Shown here: piece after piece, positions 52,193-60,988 of the stretch | Layout: each line of letters begins with the position of its first letter | How positions within the stretch are numbered: position 1 is the stretch's first letter | Assembly: GCA_020635915.1 (NCBI GenBank) | Contig: JACJYU010000001.1 | Span: 1,054,001 to 1,118,000, forward strand | Direction: 5' to 3' | DNA: 64,000 nt | DNA from: Flammeovirgaceae bacterium | Lineage (GTDB): Bacteria; Bacteroidota; Bacteroidia; Cytophagales; Cyclobacteriaceae | Translations under genes and position numbers: made by a program | The notes under the pieces: generated by a model | What the model saw: the letters and a program-made list of their open reading frames with translations, nothing else | What the model was told of the DNA's origin: nothing | Database searches by the model: none

Positions 52193-53215
52193 ATGAACCT
52201 CGGTTTTAAACCGCTGCCAGCCCTCGCCCTCACAGGGGCGTTGCTGCTTTTGTTCCTGGCCAATATCTCTTTGGGGAGCATTCAAATCCCTTTTCCCAAA
52301 GTAGTGTCCATCCTGTTTTCCGGAGGCCAGGCCCACGACACCTATGCCAGCATCATGTGGCAGCTGAGGGTCCCCAAAGCGGTGACCTGCGTGGTGGCCG
52401 GCTCTGCCCTTTCCATTGCCGGCCTGCTTATGCAGACCCTTTTTCGAAACCCGCTGGCGGGGCCGGACGTCCTGGGCCTCAGCTCCGGGGCCAGCCTTAT
52501 GGTGGCATTGGTGCTGCTGGTGGGCACCTCGGCAGCCGCGTACCTTCCGGTGGTAAGCCCCTGGTCGCTGGCATTGGCCGCCAGCCTGGGGAGCGGCACC
52601 ATCTTTTTGCTGGTGATCGCAGTGGCCCACCGCGTGAAGGACAACACCTCCTTGTTGATTATTGGGCTGATGATAGCGGCTGCTTCGGGCTCTTTTGTGA
52701 GCGTGCTGCAATACTTGAGCAAAGCACAAGACCTGCAGGCTTTTGTTATCTGGACGCTGGGAAGCGTTGGGGGCACAAACTGGAGCGAAATTGCCATACT
52801 CGCCCTCTTGCTGATCGTTGGGGGCACACTGGCCATTACCTCCACAAAATCGCTCAACGCCTGGCTGTTGGGCGACCACTATGCACAGAGCCTGGGGATC
52901 GACATAAAGAAGTCGAGGCAAAAGGCCGTGTTGGCCACCAGCCTGCTGGCCGGGGGGGTCACCGCCTTTTGCGGGCCCATCGCTTTCGTTGGCCTGGCCG
53001 TGCCCCACCTGGTCCGCCTGTTGGTGCCTACCACCAACCACAGGGTGCTGGTCCCCATGGTGATGATGGGCGGGGCGGCACTGCTCCTGCTTTGCGACCT
53101 CCTTGCCCAGGTGCCAGGGGGTTCAAATATTTTGCCACTGAACGCTATAACCTCCATGATTGGCGCGCCCGTAGTCATTTGGGTAGTAATGAGGAGCAAA
53201 GGCGTAAAAATGTAA
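52193..53215 (+). CDS. FecCD-family ABC transporter permease
   Basis: 340 residues with about nine to ten membrane helices. BtuC/FecCD hallmarks: MWQLRVPKAVTCVVAGSALS, AGLLMQTLFRNPLAGPDVLG, GLAVPHLVRLLVPTTNHRVL and DLLAQVPGGSNILPLNAITS. It imports iron-siderophore, heme or cobalamin; the substrate is undetermined. The ATPase gene starts two bases after the stop. No substrate-binding protein or TonB receptor is adjacent. Confidence 0.92.
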   Translation: MNLGFKPLPALALTGALLLLFLANISLGSIQIPFPKVVSILFSGGQAHDTYASIMWQLRVPKAVTCVVAGSALSIAGLLMQTLFRNPLAGPDVLGLSSGASLMVALVLLVGTSAAAYLPVVSPWSLALAASLGSGTIFLLVIAVAHRVKDNTSLLIIGLMIAAASGSFVSVLQYLSKAQDLQAFVIWTLGSVGGTNWSEIAILALLLIVGGTLAITSTKSLNAWLLGDHYAQSLGIDIKKSRQKAVLATSLLAGGVTAFCGPIAFVGLAVPHLVRLLVPTTNHRVLVPMVMMGGAALLLLCDLLAQVPGGSNILPLNAITSMIGAPVVIWVVMRSKGVKM

Positions 53216-53217
53216 GA

Positions 53218-54177
53218 ATGGACAGTACGCCCCTTTATATGAAAAACGCCCGCATTGGGTATCCTGGCGGCCACGTCTTGTTTGACAACCTCAACCTCAG
53301 CCTGAACAGAGGGCAGTTGGTTTGCTTTATGGGGCCGAATGGAATAGGGAAAAGCACCCTGATCAGAACGTTGGCGGGAACACAACAGCCATTGTCCGGG
53401 AAAATTGAGGGGTTGGGGAACAAAAACGTGGCCGTGGTGCTTACCGAGAGGGTCAATGCAGGCATGATGACGGCCAGGGAACTGGTGGGTTTTGGCCGGT
53501 ACCCCTACCTGGGGTGGTCGGTGCGCATGACCGAAACGGACCTGCACAAAATCAGCCAGGCCGTGCACCAGGTGCGGGTCAACGACCTACTGGACAAGCC
53601 CATTCACGAGCTAAGCGATGGGCAAATGCAGATGGTGATGATCGCCCGGGCCCTCGCCCAGGACACACCGGTGCTGCTCCTGGATGAACCTACCGCCCAC
53701 CTTGACCTCAACAACAGGGTGGAGGTCATGAACCTGCTGAGGAAGTTGGCCAAGGAAAACAACAAAGCCATCCTGGTTTCCACCCACGAATTGGACCTGG
53801 CGCTACAAACAGCCGACCTGGTATGGCTTGCCACCCCACAAAAATCCATTCGTATGGGCATACCCGAAGACCTTGTGCTGGACGGCACATTCGATGAGGT
53901 GTTCCGGTTCAAAGGTTTTGACCTAAAAACCGGAAAGGTAAAACAGGAACCTTACCGGCATACGGGCGTCCAACTCATTGGCACGGGCCATGCTTACCTG
54001 TGGACAAAAAATGCCCTCGAACGGAACGGCTACCATATAGACCAAAATTCAGGAATCGTTATTGAAGTTAGGGCCACCACGGGGGCGCTGGCTTTCATGC
54101 TCCAGCACAACAATAGCAGGGAAAAGAAGCCTTTGCAATCCATTGGCCAATTGCTGGGGGCCTTGGCCCAGGCCTGA
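53218..54177 (+). CDS. ABC transporter ATP-binding protein with C-terminal extension
   Basis: 319 residues from the ATG at 53218 (MDSTPLYMKNARIGYPGG); the frame opens much earlier within the permease gene, but that part is out-of-frame noise. Walker A GPNGIGKST (39-47), signature LSDGQ (132-136), Walker B VLLLDEP (152-158), switch His190. About 65 extra residues follow the usual end (GVQLIGTGHAYLWTKNALER and a terminal helix). It energises the FecCD permease. Confidence 0.92.
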   Translation: MDSTPLYMKNARIGYPGGHVLFDNLNLSLNRGQLVCFMGPNGIGKSTLIRTLAGTQQPLSGKIEGLGNKNVAVVLTERVNAGMMTARELVGFGRYPYLGWSVRMTETDLHKISQAVHQVRVNDLLDKPIHELSDGQMQMVMIARALAQDTPVLLLDEPTAHLDLNNRVEVMNLLRKLAKENNKAILVSTHELDLALQTADLVWLATPQKSIRMGIPEDLVLDGTFDEVFRFKGFDLKTGKVKQEPYRHTGVQLIGTGHAYLWTKNALERNGYHIDQNSGIVIEVRATTGALAFMLQHNNSREKKPLQSIGQLLGALAQA

Positions 54178-54195
54178 CCTTGTTCAACTGGCGAG

Positions 54196-55266
54196 CTAAA
54201 TCCTCTCCACGCCCAGGCCGGGTTTGTCATTGCAGTACATCACCCCGTCCTTGAGCACAAAGCCTCCTTTCACCACATCTTTGCCCAGGTCAAGGCTACC
54301 GTCAAGGTCAATGTACCTGGTGCTGGCACAGGCGAAGGCGGCATGCAGGGCGGCCGTAATGCTTACGATGCTCTCCTCATTGCAGCCCCAGAATAAATCC
54401 ACACCTTCCAATGCGGCAATGTCGGCAATCTTGAGGGCCTGGCTCACCCCCCCGCATTTCATCAGCTTGATATTGAAAATACCAGATGCCCGTGGGGGCT
54501 TTACCAATTCAATGGCATCCTTGGGCGAGATGAGGGACTCGTCCGCAGCGATTACCTGGCGTATTTCTTCCGGCAATTTTTTCATCTCATCGATAGCGCT
54601 GGCCTTCAGTGGCTGCTCGATCAGTTCTATATTGAGGTGTTTGGTCTTGTTGTAAAACTCGATTGTTTTTTCCGTGGTGTACCCTTGGTTGGCATCAATG
54701 CGAATGGTGAACTTATTGCCAAATTTCTCCCTTAACTTCACCATGCGCTCAATGTCTTCCTCCAGGTTTATGCCCAGCTTCACCTTAAGCACACTAAAGC
54801 CGCGCTTGCCATAGTCTTCTGCCTCCTTCAGTGTTTCCTCCACGTTCATAATGCCAATGGTATTGCTGGTAGGCAGCGATTTTATTTTTTGCCCCAAAAA
54901 TTTTACCAGTGGCACCCCCAGGTGTTTGGTGAAAGCATCATAAATGGCAATATCCAGGGCGGCCCGTGCCGCTGGGTTTTTGGGCATTTTCCCCAAAACC
55001 TCATAGGTCAATTGGTTGATCCCGCGAATGTCCCTCCCTATCAAAAACTGGATGTTTTTTTCTTCCAGTGCCGCCATGCAGGCATCCAGTGTTTCGCCCG
55101 TTACGTAGTGGCTGGGGTTTCCGGCCCCTATGCCCGTGGTCCCATCTTCCAGGGTGATCTCCACAAAACCGCTTTCCACCTGATCGGTGGTTTTGTAGGC
55201 AATGGTGTAGGGCTTGGTGTTCTCCAGGTTCTCCCTCCATACTTTGATGTCTTTGATCCGGGTCAT
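54196..55266 (-). CDS. Enolase-superfamily epimerase (dipeptide epimerase / DgcA-like)
   Basis: 356 residues of the muconate-lactonising subgroup. General bases Lys161/Lys163 (LKVKLG) and Lys267 (NIKLMK). Metal ligands Asp191 (DANQ), Glu217 (LIEQPL) and Asp242 (AADES). These match L-Ala-D/L-Glu epimerases and N-acetyl-D-glutamate racemase (DgcA). Being 24 bases downstream of a DUF1611 gene, the DgcN family, it may act on N-acetyl-glutamate rather than a dipeptide. Both annotations fit the residues seen. Confidence 0.88.
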   Translation of the reverse strand: MTRIKDIKVWRENLENTKPYTIAYKTTDQVESGFVEITLEDGTTGIGAGNPSHYVTGETLDACMAALEEKNIQFLIGRDIRGINQLTYEVLGKMPKNPAARAALDIAIYDAFTKHLGVPLVKFLGQKIKSLPTSNTIGIMNVEETLKEAEDYGKRGFSVLKVKLGINLEEDIERMVKLREKFGNKFTIRIDANQGYTTEKTIEFYNKTKHLNIELIEQPLKASAIDEMKKLPEEIRQVIAADESLISPKDAIELVKPPRASGIFNIKLMKCGGVSQALKIADIAALEGVDLFWGCNEESIVSITAALHAAFACASTRYIDLDGSLDLGKDVVKGGFVLKDGVMYCNDKPGLGVERI

Positions 55267-55290
55267 GTTCGTTCAGGTATGTTAAAAAAT

Positions 55291-56367
55291 CTATTTTGAG
55301 GCTTTTGATTCCTCGATCATCTTTTTAAAGACCGGCACCAGCCGCTCCACGCCATCCTCCAGGGGAAGGATGCAGGGTATGCCCAGGTCCTTTTCATACC
55401 GGGCAGCATAATCACGCGCCACGGCCTCCTCCATCTTGGCCGTATTGATGGTGAGCGCCACCGTTTCCGCCCCATACATTTTTATCAGCGCGATTTCATC
55501 TTTGGGGTCGGCAATGTAGGCAGGGTAAAACTCCATGTCTTTGTACTGCTTGCGGGCAGGATTGTGCTGCAAGACCACCGCATTGGCATCGGCCGAAACA
55601 ATCCACTCCGCACCGGCAGGGCCGCTGGGGTTGCGCAGGGACGATTGCCCTTCAATAAAAAGGATATCGGGCTTTTCGTTTTCCCAACAGGTCACGATGG
55701 CATGCTCCATCTCACCGGAAATAAAATCGTTTAGGGTGGAGTCGAAAATCATCCCGTACCGGGCACCCTGCATCCAGCCGGTCTGGCCGGTGTATATCAT
55801 TTCGGCTTTGTAGCCTGCCGCCCTCATGGCCTGCACCAGGAACCGGGAGGTAGTCCTTTTCCCCATTGCACAATCCGTTCCCAACACGGCCACTTTTGGG
55901 CAGGTCACGGTTTTGATCTTACCGGACCAAAAATGTAGGTCTTTGAATTTCTTAGGTTTGCGAACGTCTATGATTTCAAGTCCCTTTTGTGCGGCCAGTT
56001 GCGCCAATTCGGGGATGTCTGAAATGTACTCGTGCAGGCCGTTGACAAGGCCATAGCCATTGTCCAGGGCTTCTTTCAACATCGCCCTTAGTGATTCCGG
56101 TATGACCCCGCCTTTGGTGGCCACGCCTACAATGCAATAAAACGCTTTTTGCCCGCTGTTTTGGGCAAAGTCAGCAATGGAGGCATAGACGGGTATGTTG
56201 CGTTTTTTCCCATCCAATACCTCACCGGCATCCTTGCCAGCACTCTTGCTGTCTATCACCCCCACTATCGAAAACCTTTCAGTGCCCCTGATCAATCCAT
56301 GCGCTGTCTTCCCACTGTTGGTGTCGAGGTACCCAGCGGTAATAATTATGGCGTTCTTTTTTTCCAT
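55291..56367 (-). CDS. DUF1611 protein, candidate D-glutamate N-acetyltransferase (DgcN-like)
   Basis: 358 residues. An N-terminal Rossmann-like domain (1-145, IIITAGYLDTNSGKTAHGLI) is followed by a P-loop domain (GTDCAMGKRTTS, about 163-174; EMIYTGQTGWMQG; ILFIEGQSSLRNPSGPAGAE). This is the DUF1611 fold. A member paired with an epimerase was reported to acetylate D-glutamate using acetyl-CoA (DgcN). The function here is inferred from family and neighbour only. Confidence 0.82.
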   Translation of the reverse strand: MEKKNAIIITAGYLDTNSGKTAHGLIRGTERFSIVGVIDSKSAGKDAGEVLDGKKRNIPVYASIADFAQNSGQKAFYCIVGVATKGGVIPESLRAMLKEALDNGYGLVNGLHEYISDIPELAQLAAQKGLEIIDVRKPKKFKDLHFWSGKIKTVTCPKVAVLGTDCAMGKRTTSRFLVQAMRAAGYKAEMIYTGQTGWMQGARYGMIFDSTLNDFISGEMEHAIVTCWENEKPDILFIEGQSSLRNPSGPAGAEWIVSADANAVVLQHNPARKQYKDMEFYPAYIADPKDEIALIKMYGAETVALTINTAKMEEAVARDYAARYEKDLGIPCILPLEDGVERLVPVFKKMIEESKASK

Positions 56368-56617
56368 CGTTCAAAATTTGAAAGCCGAAAGTCGGCAATA
56401 ATAGTTGAATTCATAAACCTAAATTTATTTTTTTTTGGCCCTGTTTTAGCCCAACGCCCGTTAGGATTTTCTCGCCACCCTGGCCGCACTTCTGCCGCAC
56501 ACGAAACGCCCTTTAGCCCTGTTTAATCCTGGCCGGTTTTTTGCCCTACCTTCCAGGGGCTTCTTGCCCCAGACATTTTTGTAACTTTGTGGAAGGGAAA
56601 CAAAACCAACGAGATTT
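56368..56617. other. 250-base gap between the DUF1611 gene and the lipocalin-like gene
   Basis: Contains TAACTTTG at 56582-56589, a perfect -7 element 29 bases before the ATG at 56618. A TTG lies only 15 bases upstream. There is also a small hairpin (GGGGC TTCTT GCCCC) around 56556-56570. No gene is seen. Confidence 0.4.
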
Positions 56618-57037
56618 ATGAGGTACCTCACCGCTATACTTTTTGTGGGCATGGCCACTGTTGCCCCCGGCCAAACCATAGTAGGCACCTGGCAACTTAC
56701 CGAAGAAAAGCCATGCCTGGCACAACAAATGGAACTGACCGATACGGAAAATGAATTGCTCCCTGGCTTTGGCCCTTCTGGCAATGCCGTGGCCAGGACC
56801 ATCCGTTTCGGTCCCAAGGGAAAAGGCGAAGAAGGCATTTTCGAAGCGGGAAAGAAAAAAGGCACGGACAAAACACCGTTTCGCTATCAACTTTCAGGGG
56901 GCGAACTGCAATTTCTCGACAAAAAATCCGGGATAGTAAAAGAGCGCTTTGTCGTTGACGAGCTTACCCCGGTGAAACTGCGCTTTCACCGGGTGGGCAG
57001 GGATTGTGGGATGCGTACTTTCAGCAAGATAAAATAA
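56618..57037 (+). CDS. Small exported lipocalin-like protein
   Basis: 139 residues with a signal peptide (MRYLTAILFVGMATVAPG). The mature part starts with VGTWQLTEEKPCLAQQMELT, a GTW motif typical of lipocalin-like Bacteroidota proteins. A second part reads YQLSGGELQFLDKKSGIVKE. Two cysteines (near 33 and 130) might form a disulfide. No specific function. Two bases before rlmN. Confidence 0.65.
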   Translation: MRYLTAILFVGMATVAPGQTIVGTWQLTEEKPCLAQQMELTDTENELLPGFGPSGNAVARTIRFGPKGKGEEGIFEAGKKKGTDKTPFRYQLSGGELQFLDKKSGIVKERFVVDELTPVKLRFHRVGRDCGMRTFSKIK

Positions 57038-57039
57038 AT

Positions 57040-58101
57040 ATGGTAGGGACCAAGGCCAAAAGGGATATCCGCAAGCTCCGTCTTGACGAATTGAAATCTT
57101 TCTTCGTTGGGCATGGGGACAAGCCCTTTCGTGCCCAACAAGTGTACGATTGGCTATGGCAAAAATCCTGTAAGGACTTTGACCAGATGACCAATATCTC
57201 CCTGTCCACAAGGGAGCTTTTAAAAGGCCATTTTGTGATCAACCACATTCACGTGGACAACATGCAGCGCAGCGATGACGGCACCATAAAAAATGCCGTA
57301 AAGTTGCATGACGGCCTCATTGTGGAGTCCGTGCTCATTCCTACCGAAAAAAGGATCACTGCATGCGTCTCCTCCCAGGTAGGCTGCAGCCTGGATTGCA
57401 AATTTTGCGCCACGGCCAGGCTCAAGCGCATGCGCAACCTCAATGCCGATGAGATATACGACCAGGTGGCGGCCATCAAAGAACAAAGCGAGCTTTTCTT
57501 TGGAAGGCCCCTTACCAATATTGTGTTCATGGGCATGGGCGAGCCCCTGCTCAACTACAACAATGTAATGGCCGCCATTGATAAAATCACTTCGCCCAAG
57601 GGGCTGAACATGGCCCCCAGGAGGCTCACGGTTTCCACTGTGGGGGTGGCAAAAATGATAAGGAAAATGGCAGACGATGGGGTGAAGTTCAACCTGGCCG
57701 TCTCCCTTCACGCGGCCATTGACAAAACGCGTTCTTCCATCATGCCCATCAACGACACCAACCCACTGGAAGAATTGGGCGAGGCCATTAAATATTGGTA
57801 TGCCAAGCGGAAGAAAAAGGTCACCTATGAGTATGTGGTGTGGAAAGGCATAAACGATGATATGGAGCATGCCCAGGCCCTGCTCCGCTTTTGCAAAATG
57901 GTGCCTTCCAAAGTAAACCTGATCGAATACAACCCCATAGAAGATGACGGGTTCCGGCAGGCCAACGAGGAGGCGCTGCGCATGTACCAGAAACTGCTGG
58001 AAAGCAATGGCATTACGGCAAGGATAAGGAAAAGCCGTGGCAAGGACATTGATGCCGCCTGTGGCCAGTTGGCCAACAAGGCCAGGCCGGAAGCGGTGTA
58101 G
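57040..58101 (+). CDS. rlmN: 23S rRNA (adenine-2503-C2)-methyltransferase
   Basis: Radical-SAM enzyme that methylates A2503 of 23S rRNA and A37 of some tRNAs. I chose the ATG at 57040 (MVGTKAKRDIRKLRLDE), giving 353 residues. The cluster Cys motif is CSLDCKFC. GMGEPLLNYNNV binds SAM. The second catalytic Cys lies in DIDAACGQLANK at the end. An earlier ATG adds 12 residues inside the preceding gene. Confidence 0.96.
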   Translation: MVGTKAKRDIRKLRLDELKSFFVGHGDKPFRAQQVYDWLWQKSCKDFDQMTNISLSTRELLKGHFVINHIHVDNMQRSDDGTIKNAVKLHDGLIVESVLIPTEKRITACVSSQVGCSLDCKFCATARLKRMRNLNADEIYDQVAAIKEQSELFFGRPLTNIVFMGMGEPLLNYNNVMAAIDKITSPKGLNMAPRRLTVSTVGVAKMIRKMADDGVKFNLAVSLHAAIDKTRSSIMPINDTNPLEELGEAIKYWYAKRKKKVTYEYVVWKGINDDMEHAQALLRFCKMVPSKVNLIEYNPIEDDGFRQANEEALRMYQKLLESNGITARIRKSRGKDIDAACGQLANKARPEAV

Positions 58102-58224
58102 CCCCGCCATTGGCGCCAGCCCAAAAAAAAGAGACAGGCTACCGGTTTCTACCGTTAACAGGAATTGTATTTTTTATTGCCCCTTCTTTCGACACCTTTA
58201 GTGCCATAACCTTGTTACCATTTT

Positions 58225-59478
58225 ATGAACCAGCGAGATTTTCACCCCGAAACCCTGATGATGTCCTATGGGTACAAGCCCGAACTTTCTGAAGGCGCCA
58301 TAAAAAGCCCTATTTTCCAGACATCAACGTTTGTTTTTAAAAATGCCGAAGAAGGGAAGGCTTTCTTCGAGGTGGCCTATGGCCTGCGCGACAAAGGCCC
58401 TACCGAGGAATTGGGCCTGATCTATAGCCGCATTAACAATCCCAGCCTTGAAATACTGGAAAACAGGTTGTCGCTATGGGACAATGCCGGGGATTGCGCA
58501 GTGTTTGAAAGTGGCATGTCGGCCATCACCACCGTATTGCTCGAGTTCCTCAAACCGGGCGATTTGCTCCTGCACAGTGGCCCGCTCTACGGAGGCACGG
58601 ACCATTTTATCAAGCACTTCCTGGTCAAGATCGGGGTCACCCTCCTGGAGTTCCATGCGGGGCAAACGCAAGGCGAAATCGTGGAACTCATAGAAGGGAG
58701 CGGAAAAAAAGACAAGCTTGCTTTTATTTATATAGAAACGCCCGCCAACCCCACCAATGCCCTGATAGACATTGGGGATTGCAAGGACATTGCAGGCCGG
58801 TACGGCACAAAAGACAAACCGGTAACCATCGCAGTGGACAACACCTACATGGGGCCGCTGTGGCAACACCCCCTTCAATTGGGCGCTGATTTCTCGTTGT
58901 ACTCCGCCACCAAGTACATTGGAGGCCACAGTGATGTGATTGCCGGGGCGGTTTGCGGTTCCAAAGAGATGATTTCGCGGGTAAAAACGCTACGGACTTT
59001 TTTGGGCAACATGGCAGGGCCATGGACGGGCTGGTTGCTGCTTCGCAGCCTGGAAACCATGAAAGTACGCATGGAAAAGCAAGCCGCCAATGCCAGGGTG
59101 GTGGCCGACCACCTTTTGGGGCACGCCAAAGTGGAAAAGGTGTACTACCTGGGGCATATTTCGGAAAAAGACAAAATGCAGTACGCGATTTACAAAAAGC
59201 AATATTCCTCTGCCGGGGCCATGCTCTCCTTCGATATTAAAGGTGGCGAAAAGGAGGCGTTCCGTTTTTTAAATGCCCTCAAGCTGGTTAAGCTGGCGGT
59301 GAGCTTAGGCGGCACCGAGTCCCTCGCAGAGCACCCCTCCTCCATGACCCATGCGGGCGTGGACCCTGACTATCGCAAAAGGATGGCCATTTCAGAAAAG
59401 ATGATAAGGATTTCCATAGGGGTAGAGCATGCGGACGACCTTATCTGGGACCTTGACCAGGCCCTGGATAAAGCCTAA
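58225..59478 (+). CDS. Cys/Met-metabolism PLP enzyme (cystathionine gamma-synthase family)
   Basis: 417 residues. PLP-binding Lys in YSATKYIGGHSDV; phosphate-binding region FESGMSAITTVLLEFL; IYIETPANPTNALIDI; C-terminal GGTESLAEHPSSMTHAGV. These match the family that includes cystathionine gamma-synthase, gamma-lyase and methionine gamma-lyase. The reaction cannot be decided from sequence alone. It stands alone, downstream of rlmN. Confidence 0.88.
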   Translation: MNQRDFHPETLMMSYGYKPELSEGAIKSPIFQTSTFVFKNAEEGKAFFEVAYGLRDKGPTEELGLIYSRINNPSLEILENRLSLWDNAGDCAVFESGMSAITTVLLEFLKPGDLLLHSGPLYGGTDHFIKHFLVKIGVTLLEFHAGQTQGEIVELIEGSGKKDKLAFIYIETPANPTNALIDIGDCKDIAGRYGTKDKPVTIAVDNTYMGPLWQHPLQLGADFSLYSATKYIGGHSDVIAGAVCGSKEMISRVKTLRTFLGNMAGPWTGWLLLRSLETMKVRMEKQAANARVVADHLLGHAKVEKVYYLGHISEKDKMQYAIYKKQYSSAGAMLSFDIKGGEKEAFRFLNALKLVKLAVSLGGTESLAEHPSSMTHAGVDPDYRKRMAISEKMIRISIGVEHADDLIWDLDQALDKA

Positions 59479-59481
59479 TGG

Positions 59482-60378
59482 TCATTTCTTGCTGGCATTG
59501 AAAAGTTTTTCCTTTTCGTCCGCGGACAAACTTTCATACCCACGCTCCGAGATTTTGTCCAGTATGGCATCTATTTCTTCCTGGCTGGCTTTGGTGCCTG
59601 CCTTGGCGTTTTGCCTGGCTTTGGATTTGGGTTCCGTCTTGCGATAGGAGACTTTCACCTTGGGCCTTGGCCCAAACAGCCCTTTCGCCCAATCCAAGGT
59701 AGCGGTGACCCACGCCCCCCAGTCCACGCCTACCTGCAGTTGTTTGATATAGATAAACCCGATCAGCGCACCCCCCAGGTGGGCAATGTTGCCGCCAGCG
59801 TTGGACCCTACGGAACCCAGAAAAGACATGATAATGTAAAAGGCCGCAATGTATTTGATCTTGATGGGGCCCAGGAACAATAAATAAAACGTGTAGTTTG
59901 GAAGGAGCACTGCCGCCCCGGTAACGATGGCAAACACGGCAGCGGAGGCCCCTACCATCCCCAGGAAATCGGAACGTTCCACAAAGTAGGGCACCACATT
60001 GTACACCAGCAGGTAAACCACACCGCCCGTCACGGCACCGAGCACATAAAGTGCCACCAGCTTGTCGTTGCCCAGGTACTCAATAAAAAGCCTCCCAAAC
60101 CAGTAGAACACCAACATGTTGAAGAGGATATGGAAAATGTCGGTGAGGCTATGGGCAAAAGCATAGGTGATGATCGTCCAGGGCCTGTGCAGGAAATCAA
60201 CAAATTTCGGAGGGATGGTAAATTGTTTGCTTACCAGTGCGTATACCCAATCGGCCCCGCCCACGGTACTGAACACATATATGATGCCCATGACCAAAAA
60301 CACGGCCACGTTGATCACGATCAGTTGAACGTGCGCGTTGTTGGGTTTTTGAAATACGGATTTAAATTCGTCAAACAC
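59482..60378 (-). CDS. Rhomboid intramembrane serine protease (1)
   Basis: 298 residues. About six membrane helices. Catalytic Ser145 (GASAAVFA) and His200 (NIAHLGGALIGF). The segment FAHSLTDIFHILFNMLVFYW is the usual loop with His/Asn. After the core comes a 75-residue basic cytoplasmic tail ending in a short helical rhomboid-associated motif (ERGYESLSADEKEKLFNASK). It lies 13 bases downstream of a second rhomboid gene. Confidence 0.9.
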   Translation of the reverse strand: MFDEFKSVFQKPNNAHVQLIVINVAVFLVMGIIYVFSTVGGADWVYALVSKQFTIPPKFVDFLHRPWTIITYAFAHSLTDIFHILFNMLVFYWFGRLFIEYLGNDKLVALYVLGAVTGGVVYLLVYNVVPYFVERSDFLGMVGASAAVFAIVTGAAVLLPNYTFYLLFLGPIKIKYIAAFYIIMSFLGSVGSNAGGNIAHLGGALIGFIYIKQLQVGVDWGAWVTATLDWAKGLFGPRPKVKVSYRKTEPKSKARQNAKAGTKASQEEIDAILDKISERGYESLSADEKEKLFNASKK

Positions 60379-60391
60379 CGGTAATCCTCAT

Positions 60392-60976
60392 TTAGTAACT
60401 CCTTTCAGAACCACCACTTCTCCAGGCGGTAATGATCAGGAAGGCAATAAATGCCCCACCAAAGTGTGCCAGGTGGGCCACCGAACCACTCCTGTCCATA
60501 ATATAAGTCAGAAAACCTATCAAAAAAACCATGTATTTTGCCTTTATGGGGATTGGCGGGAACAATAACATGATTTCCAGGTTGGGGAAAATCATTCCAA
60601 ACGCCATCAATATGCCATAAAGGGCACCGGAGGCCCCAAGCATTATCCCACCCGCCCCGGGATAAAAATAATAATTGACCAATGCGTAGATCACCGCTGC
60701 CCCAATACCGGTGGCCAGGTAAAAAATCAAAAACTTTTTCTCCCCCCAGTGTGTCTCCAGGATGGGCGCAAAAGAGGCCAGGGCAAACATGTTGAAGAAA
60801 ATGTGGCCTATGCCCCCATGGGCAAACATATAGGTGAAGAACTGGTAGGGGGCAAACGCACCGGAGCCTATGGGCCAAAGGGAGATATAGGGGGTAATGC
60901 CCAGGAACTGTTGCATCAGAAAGACCACCACGTTAATGATGATGAGGGCGCGAACAAGGGGTGTCAGTCTAAACAT
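60392..60976 (-). CDS. Rhomboid intramembrane serine protease (2)
   Basis: 194 residues, compact form. Catalytic Ser116 (GASGALYG) and His171 (HLAHFGGAFIAF). FAHGGIGHIFFNMFALASFA matches the conserved HxxxN loop. No cytoplasmic extension. Substrates unknown. It follows mutL by 12 bases and precedes the other rhomboid gene, so the two may be co-expressed. Confidence 0.9.
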   Translation of the reverse strand: MFRLTPLVRALIIINVVVFLMQQFLGITPYISLWPIGSGAFAPYQFFTYMFAHGGIGHIFFNMFALASFAPILETHWGEKKFLIFYLATGIGAAVIYALVNYYFYPGAGGIMLGASGALYGILMAFGMIFPNLEIMLLFPPIPIKAKYMVFLIGFLTYIMDRSGSVAHLAHFGGAFIAFLIITAWRSGGSERSY

Positions 60977-60988
60977 TCGGATGCAAAT

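Noticed and set aside
52130..53041. 303-residue leftward open frame opposite the permease
   Set aside because: Extreme Gln/His/Gly composition typical of an antisense frame; the permease on the other strand has clear helices and motifs.
57220..58110. 296-residue leftward open frame opposite rlmN
   Set aside because: Antisense shadow of rlmN.
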